Below the pieces are notes generated by a model. That model saw only the letters and a list, made by a program, of their open reading frames with translations, was not told the origin of the DNA and ran no database searches. This document shows positions 61,096 to 64,000 of a stretch of DNA of 64,000 bases, one piece after another (position 1 is the first letter of the stretch; the number at the start of each line of letters is the position of its first letter). This stretch comes from Arthrobacter hankyongi. Lineage in GTDB: Bacteria > Actinomycetota > Actinomycetes > Actinomycetales > Micrococcaceae. The stretch lies in contig NZ_JAKLTQ010000002.1 of the NCBI RefSeq assembly GCF_022012395.1, positions 62,001-126,000 on the forward strand. Reading direction: 5' to 3'. A program made the position numbers and the translations under genes.

Positions 61096-61610
61096 GCCGT
61101 CGCCTTGATGGCGAACAGCGGCTGTTCGAACTCCACGAGGTCCCCGTCGTTGACGAAGACGGCGCTGACCTCGCCGGCGGCACCGGCGCTGACCGAATTC
61201 ATCAGCTTCATGACCTCGACGATGCAGAGCACGGAGTCGGCATCCACGACGTCGCCCACCTTGACGAATGCCGGTTCGCCTGGCTTGGGCGCGCTGTAGA
61301 AGGTGCCCAGCATGGGGGCGGTTACCGCGATGTGCCCGTCCGGCAGGTTGGCGGCGGTAATGCTTGAGGACGCCGGGGCTGAGGCGGCCGCAGGTACTGC
61401 GGGCACTGCCGGAGCCGGGGCGGCGGTCCCGGCCTCAGGGGCGGCGGCCGGCACCGCGGCGGGCTGCCGTGCGGCTGCCGGTGCGTCATCGTAGTAGCCG
61501 CCGCGGCGCACCTGGATGCGCAGGTCCCCGTGTTCATACCGGAAATCCGTGAAATCGGTCTTGTCCAGCTGCTCGATGATGGCGGCAAGTTCTTCGAGAT
61601 CAATGTTCAT
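61092..61610 (-). CDS. Biotin carboxyl carrier protein
   Basis: A 172-residue AccB-like protein. It has an N-terminal helical and strand part (IDLEELAAIIEQLDKTDFTD), an Ala/Pro-rich linker (~55-92) and a biotinyl domain with Lys135 in VEVMKLMN as biotin site (consensus EAMKM). The ATG 61610 follows GAGGAGGT. It is the first gene of the eight-gene operon, whose overlapping junctions run down to the kinase. Its promoter is expected in the 140 bases upstream. Confidence 0.9.
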   Translation of the reverse strand: MNIDLEELAAIIEQLDKTDFTDFRYEHGDLRIQVRRGGYYDDAPAAARQPAAVPAAAPEAGTAAPAPAVPAVPAAASAPASSSITAANLPDGHIAVTAPMLGTFYSAPKPGEPAFVKVGDVVDADSVLCIVEVMKLMNSVSAGAAGEVSAVFVNDGDLVEFEQPLFAIKATA

Positions 61611-61681
61611 CGGTTGGTACCTCCTCGCTGGCGTGCCGGACGTTTCCTGCTCCGCCGGCATTGTGTCTCCCGTCACGTTCT

Positions 61682-61698
61682 GATCGAACTTATCGATC
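61682..61698. promoter_or_regulatory. Candidate operator before the hpe-like operon
   Basis: An inverted repeat GATCGA-ACTTA-TCGATC about 72 bases upstream of the BCCP start, in the expected promoter region. It could bind the IclR protein of 51273-52040. This is a weak inference from position and symmetry. Confidence 0.3.
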
Positions 61699-61749
61699 GA
61701 TTCCAATACACGCAACGAAAAGTGCGAACATTCCGCCCTGAGGAATCAG

Positions 61750-61820
61750 CCCCTCCCATCGACTCGTCACTTAAAGACCTTTTCCTGGCTGAAAACGGCG
61801 TTATCCGTCCAGTCGATGGG
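61750..61820. repeat. Dispersed palindromic repeat, copy 2
   Basis: The outer arms CCCATCGACT (61755-61764) and AGTCGATGGG (61811-61820) are perfectly complementary. The centre is imperfect. Both ends match copy 1 at 28009-28067 (17 of 17 bases on the left, 21 of 22 on the right). It lies just after the glycosyltransferase stop. Confidence 0.78.
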
Positions 61821-61832
61821 GCAGCCGCGCCT

Positions 61833-63758
61833 TCAGCCGCGCGCCAGCTTGTAGACGGTGCTGCCCCCGACCGTCATGGCCTCGAAGTTCTCCGCCACGT
61901 ACTGCGCAACTTCGGAGTTGCCGCCGCGGCCGCCGGGCCCGCCCATGCCGCCGGCAATAAAGTAGCCAATCTGTCCGTCGGCCACCATTTCCTTGAACTG
62001 CTTCAGCGTGGGGTAGGGGTCTCCGCCGTTCCAGCCACCCAGCGCGATCACATTCGTGCCGGTGGCCAGTTCCAGCCTGGCGGCGGACGGGGCACCGGAG
62101 ACGATCGCCGACCACTTGGTGCCGGCAGCCTTGAGCAGCGCGGTCAGCTCGGCGGAGGCGGACGCGTCCTGTGGCCCGCCGCCGGCAGGGCCGCCTGCCG
62201 GAGCATCCGCCAGGCCGCCGCGTCCGTTTGCCATGCCGCCGAAGCCGCCCATTGAGTCCCGTCCGGACGGGCCGGACACGGGGATCGAACCGGTATGCCC
62301 CACCGCGGCCGTGGCGACGGCGTAGGCGGTGGAGCCGAGTCCGCCGGCGAGCAGCGCCGCAGCCACGAGCACCATCGCCCCGGCCCGGCGCCGGTCCAGC
62401 CGCAGCAGCAGCCCGGCGGCCGCCAGGGCCGCCAGGGCGATCACCACGAACTTCAACCCGGGCACCCAACTCGCGTCCCGTCCCAGCAGTACGGCACCCC
62501 ACAGGCCGGCAGCGAGCACCGCCGCGGCCAGCGTCAGCCGGGCTGGCCAAAACGCCCGCCCGCGCCAGAGTTGGACGGCGCCGATCCCGGCAAGGGCGGC
62601 GATGCCGGGAGCCAGGGCCACCGCATAGTACGGGTGGATGGTTCCGCCCATGAAGCTGAACACCGCGGCGGTGATCAGGGTCCAGCCGCCCCAGATGACC
62701 AGCGAGGCGCGGACCCGGTCCGTGCGTGCTGCGCGGCGGGTGAACCACAGCCCGGCGGCCAGCATCAGCAAGGCCGCGGGCAGCAGCCAGGACACCTCGG
62801 TGCCGAAGGCCGCGCCGAACATGCGCAGCAGGCCGGGGGAACCGCCGAAACCGGTGTTGCCCCCGCCCATCCCGCCGCCGTTACCGGTACCGCCAAAGAT
62901 CCGCCCCAAACCGTTGTAGCCGAAGGTCAGCTCCAGGAAGCTGTTGTTCTCGGAGCCGGCCATGTAGGGGCGGACCGAGGCGGGGGTGAGCTGGAAGACG
63001 AGCAGATAACTACCGGCCACTGCCACGATCCCGGCCAGCGCCGCGCCCAGATGGGCCAGCCGCTTGCCCAGCGTCGCCGGGGCGGCCCAGAGGTAGGCCA
63101 GCGCCAGTGCCGGAACGATGAGCACGCCCTGGAGCATCTTGGTTAGGAAGGCCAGGCCGATCAGCGCGCCGGCGGCGGCCAGCCAGCGCCACGAGGCCTT
63201 TTCGACGGCGCGCACGGTGCAGTAGGCGGCCAGCACCAGGCAGAGGGTGAGCATGGCGTCGGGGTTGTTGAAGCGGAACATCAGTGCGGCCACCGGGGTG
63301 GCCGCCAGTACGCCGCCGGCGATCAGGCCGGCGGCCGGGCCGCTGACCCGCTTGACCGCCAGGTACAGGACGCCGACGGCGGCCACTCCCATCACCGCCT
63401 GCGGCAGCAGCATGGTGAAGGAGCTGAACCCGAAGATCCGGACGAACAGGCCCGGGATCCAGAGCGCAGCCGGCGGTTTGTCCACGGTGATCGCATTGCC
63501 CGCGTCCAGCGAGCCGAAGAGCAGCGCCACCCAGTCCTTGCTGCCGGCCTGCACGGCCGCGGCGTAGAAGCTGTTGCCATAGCCGGAGTTGGCCAGGTTC
63601 CACAGGTACAGGAAGCCGGTAGCGGTCAGCAGGGCGGCGGCCGAGGGCCGGACCCAGCGTGGCTGGGCGCCGAAGGCCAGCCGGACCCAGCGCCGGGAGC
63701 GGACGGGCGGCTGGGTCTGGGCAGAGGCGGCTTGCCGGGCGCGGAGTGTGCTGGTCAT
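61833..63758 (-). CDS. GT39-type membrane glycosyltransferase (PMT/ArnT-like)
   Basis: A protein of ~641 residues with a large N-terminal multi-span region (about 11-13 segments) of the GT39/PMT_2 type. Acidic residues sit in the first external loop (DAGNAITVDKPPAALWIPGL), and a Gly-rich soluble C-terminal domain follows (NGGDPYPTLKQFKEMVADGQ). It should transfer a sugar from a polyprenyl-phosphate donor to a cell-surface acceptor. The start 63758 is chosen for a weak GAAAG site; an ATG at 63812 overlapping the upstream stop is possible. The upstream GtrA-like gene is a typical partner. Confidence 0.82.
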   Translation of the reverse strand: MTSTLRARQAASAQTQPPVRSRRWVRLAFGAQPRWVRPSAAALLTATGFLYLWNLANSGYGNSFYAAAVQAGSKDWVALLFGSLDAGNAITVDKPPAALWIPGLFVRIFGFSSFTMLLPQAVMGVAAVGVLYLAVKRVSGPAAGLIAGGVLAATPVAALMFRFNNPDAMLTLCLVLAAYCTVRAVEKASWRWLAAAGALIGLAFLTKMLQGVLIVPALALAYLWAAPATLGKRLAHLGAALAGIVAVAGSYLLVFQLTPASVRPYMAGSENNSFLELTFGYNGLGRIFGGTGNGGGMGGGNTGFGGSPGLLRMFGAAFGTEVSWLLPAALLMLAAGLWFTRRAARTDRVRASLVIWGGWTLITAAVFSFMGGTIHPYYAVALAPGIAALAGIGAVQLWRGRAFWPARLTLAAAVLAAGLWGAVLLGRDASWVPGLKFVVIALAALAAAGLLLRLDRRRAGAMVLVAAALLAGGLGSTAYAVATAAVGHTGSIPVSGPSGRDSMGGFGGMANGRGGLADAPAGGPAGGGPQDASASAELTALLKAAGTKWSAIVSGAPSAARLELATGTNVIALGGWNGGDPYPTLKQFKEMVADGQIGYFIAGGMGGPGGRGGNSEVAQYVAENFEAMTVGGSTVYKLARG

Positions 63759-63808
63759 GGTGTGCTTTCGGTTGGTGCGGGTCTGCGGGAGGGGAGAGGC
63801 GGCCGGCG

Positions 63809-64000
63809 TCATGGCCGCGGGGCGGGACGCCGGCGGAACACCCAGAGCCGGAAGAGCAGGAACTTCACCGCCGTGGCCACCAGGTTCGCGCCGGTGACCA
63901 CCGCCAGCTCCGTCCAGCGGCCGGGGTCGGCCAGCCCGTGCACCCAGGCCAGCCCGGCCGCGGTGAGCGCCCAGCCGATGCCGAAGACCACCAGCCCCTC
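63809..64000 (-). CDS. GtrA-like membrane protein, 5' end outside window
   Basis: The last 63 residues of a small membrane protein. It has two hydrophobic segments, the second containing VVTGANLVATAVKFLLFRLW, then VFRRRP, the typical C-terminal end of GtrA-family proteins. These are thought to flip polyprenyl-linked sugars. The frame is open to the window end. It sits immediately upstream of the GT39-type gene, which fits supply of its sugar donor. Confidence 0.7.
   Translation of the reverse strand, partial: EGLVVFGIGWALTAAGLAWVHGLADPGRWTELAVVTGANLVATAVKFLLFRLWVFRRRPAPRP

Noticed and set aside
61691-61702. TATCGATCGATT as an origin or DnaA box
   Set aside because: A single short palindrome without DnaA-box clusters or an AT-rich unwinding region; more likely promoter/operator sequence of the carboxylase operon.
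1-64000. CRISPR arrays, tRNA or rRNA genes
   Set aside because: No regularly spaced repeats, cloverleaf-like or rRNA-like segments were seen on reading; a tRNAscan/Infernal run would settle it.

Overview
The window is high-GC DNA with actinobacterial features: GTG and TTG starts behind AGGAGG-type ribosome sites, ATGA/GTGA overlaps, a SAM-IV-type riboswitch, and an F420-type luciferase-like gene beside a GH13 gene. Gene content suggests Micrococcaceae (Arthrobacter and relatives). No rRNA or tRNA is visible, so the genus is an inference. Most of the window is an aromatic-compound (lignin- and phenol-type) catabolic region with decayed mobile DNA at its left end.

Left arm (1-11.7 kb): an acyl-CoA-dehydrogenase-like flavin hydroxylase (cut by the window edge), an NTF2-like protein, a complete Fe3+/carboxylate-type ABC importer and a LysR regulator. 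Then come fused remnants of a maleylacetate reductase and a flavin hydroxylase, followed by intact maleylacetate reductase and hydroxyquinol 1,2-dioxygenase genes. A broken metallo-beta-lactamase-fold gene and a decayed IS481-family element flanked by CTAG repeats close this arm.

First phosphorylation pathway (12-23 kb): an HD-domain gene diverges from an IclR regulator. The following operon has the order P450, ATP-grasp kinase subunit, phosphohistidine kinase subunit, SDR, 2Fe-2S ferredoxin, ferredoxin reductase, HD phosphohydrolase, aldehyde dehydrogenase. This matches creJ-I-H-G-F-E-D-C of Corynebacterium glutamicum. There p-cresol and other alkylphenols are phosphorylated, oxidised at the methyl group by the P450, dephosphorylated and oxidised to 4-hydroxybenzoate.

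Middle (23-37.7 kb): ordinary metabolic and stress genes, including a Gfo/Idh/MocA oxidoreductase, a GH13 enzyme, a glycerophosphodiesterase, an OsmC protein behind the SAM-IV-like riboswitch, an aldo/keto reductase and flavohemoprotein. Dispersed palindromic repeats also lie here.

Resorcinol/hydroxyquinol and hydroxylase blocks (37.9-49.4 kb): a TfdB-like flavoprotein hydroxylase, a second maleylacetate reductase and a second hydroxyquinol dioxygenase under an AraC regulator. A second AraC regulator precedes a two-component flavin monooxygenase and an alpha/beta hydrolase; an SDR and a luciferase-like oxidoreductase follow, both on the minus strand.

Second phosphorylation pathway (51.2-61.6 kb): an IclR gene converges on an eight-gene minus-strand operon encoding BCCP, biotin carboxylase, carboxyltransferase, HAD phosphatase, both aryl-kinase subunits, a PaaK-like ligase and an amidohydrolase. 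This is an Hpe-type pathway for 4-hydroxyacetophenone/acetovanillone: phosphorylate the phenol, carboxylate the acetyl side chain, dephosphorylate, then cleave to 4-hydroxybenzoate or vanillate. The window ends with a GT39-type glycosyltransferase and part of a GtrA-like gene.

The main biological point is that two routes using paralogous phenol kinases, but different chemistry and unrelated phosphatases, lie about 30 kb apart.
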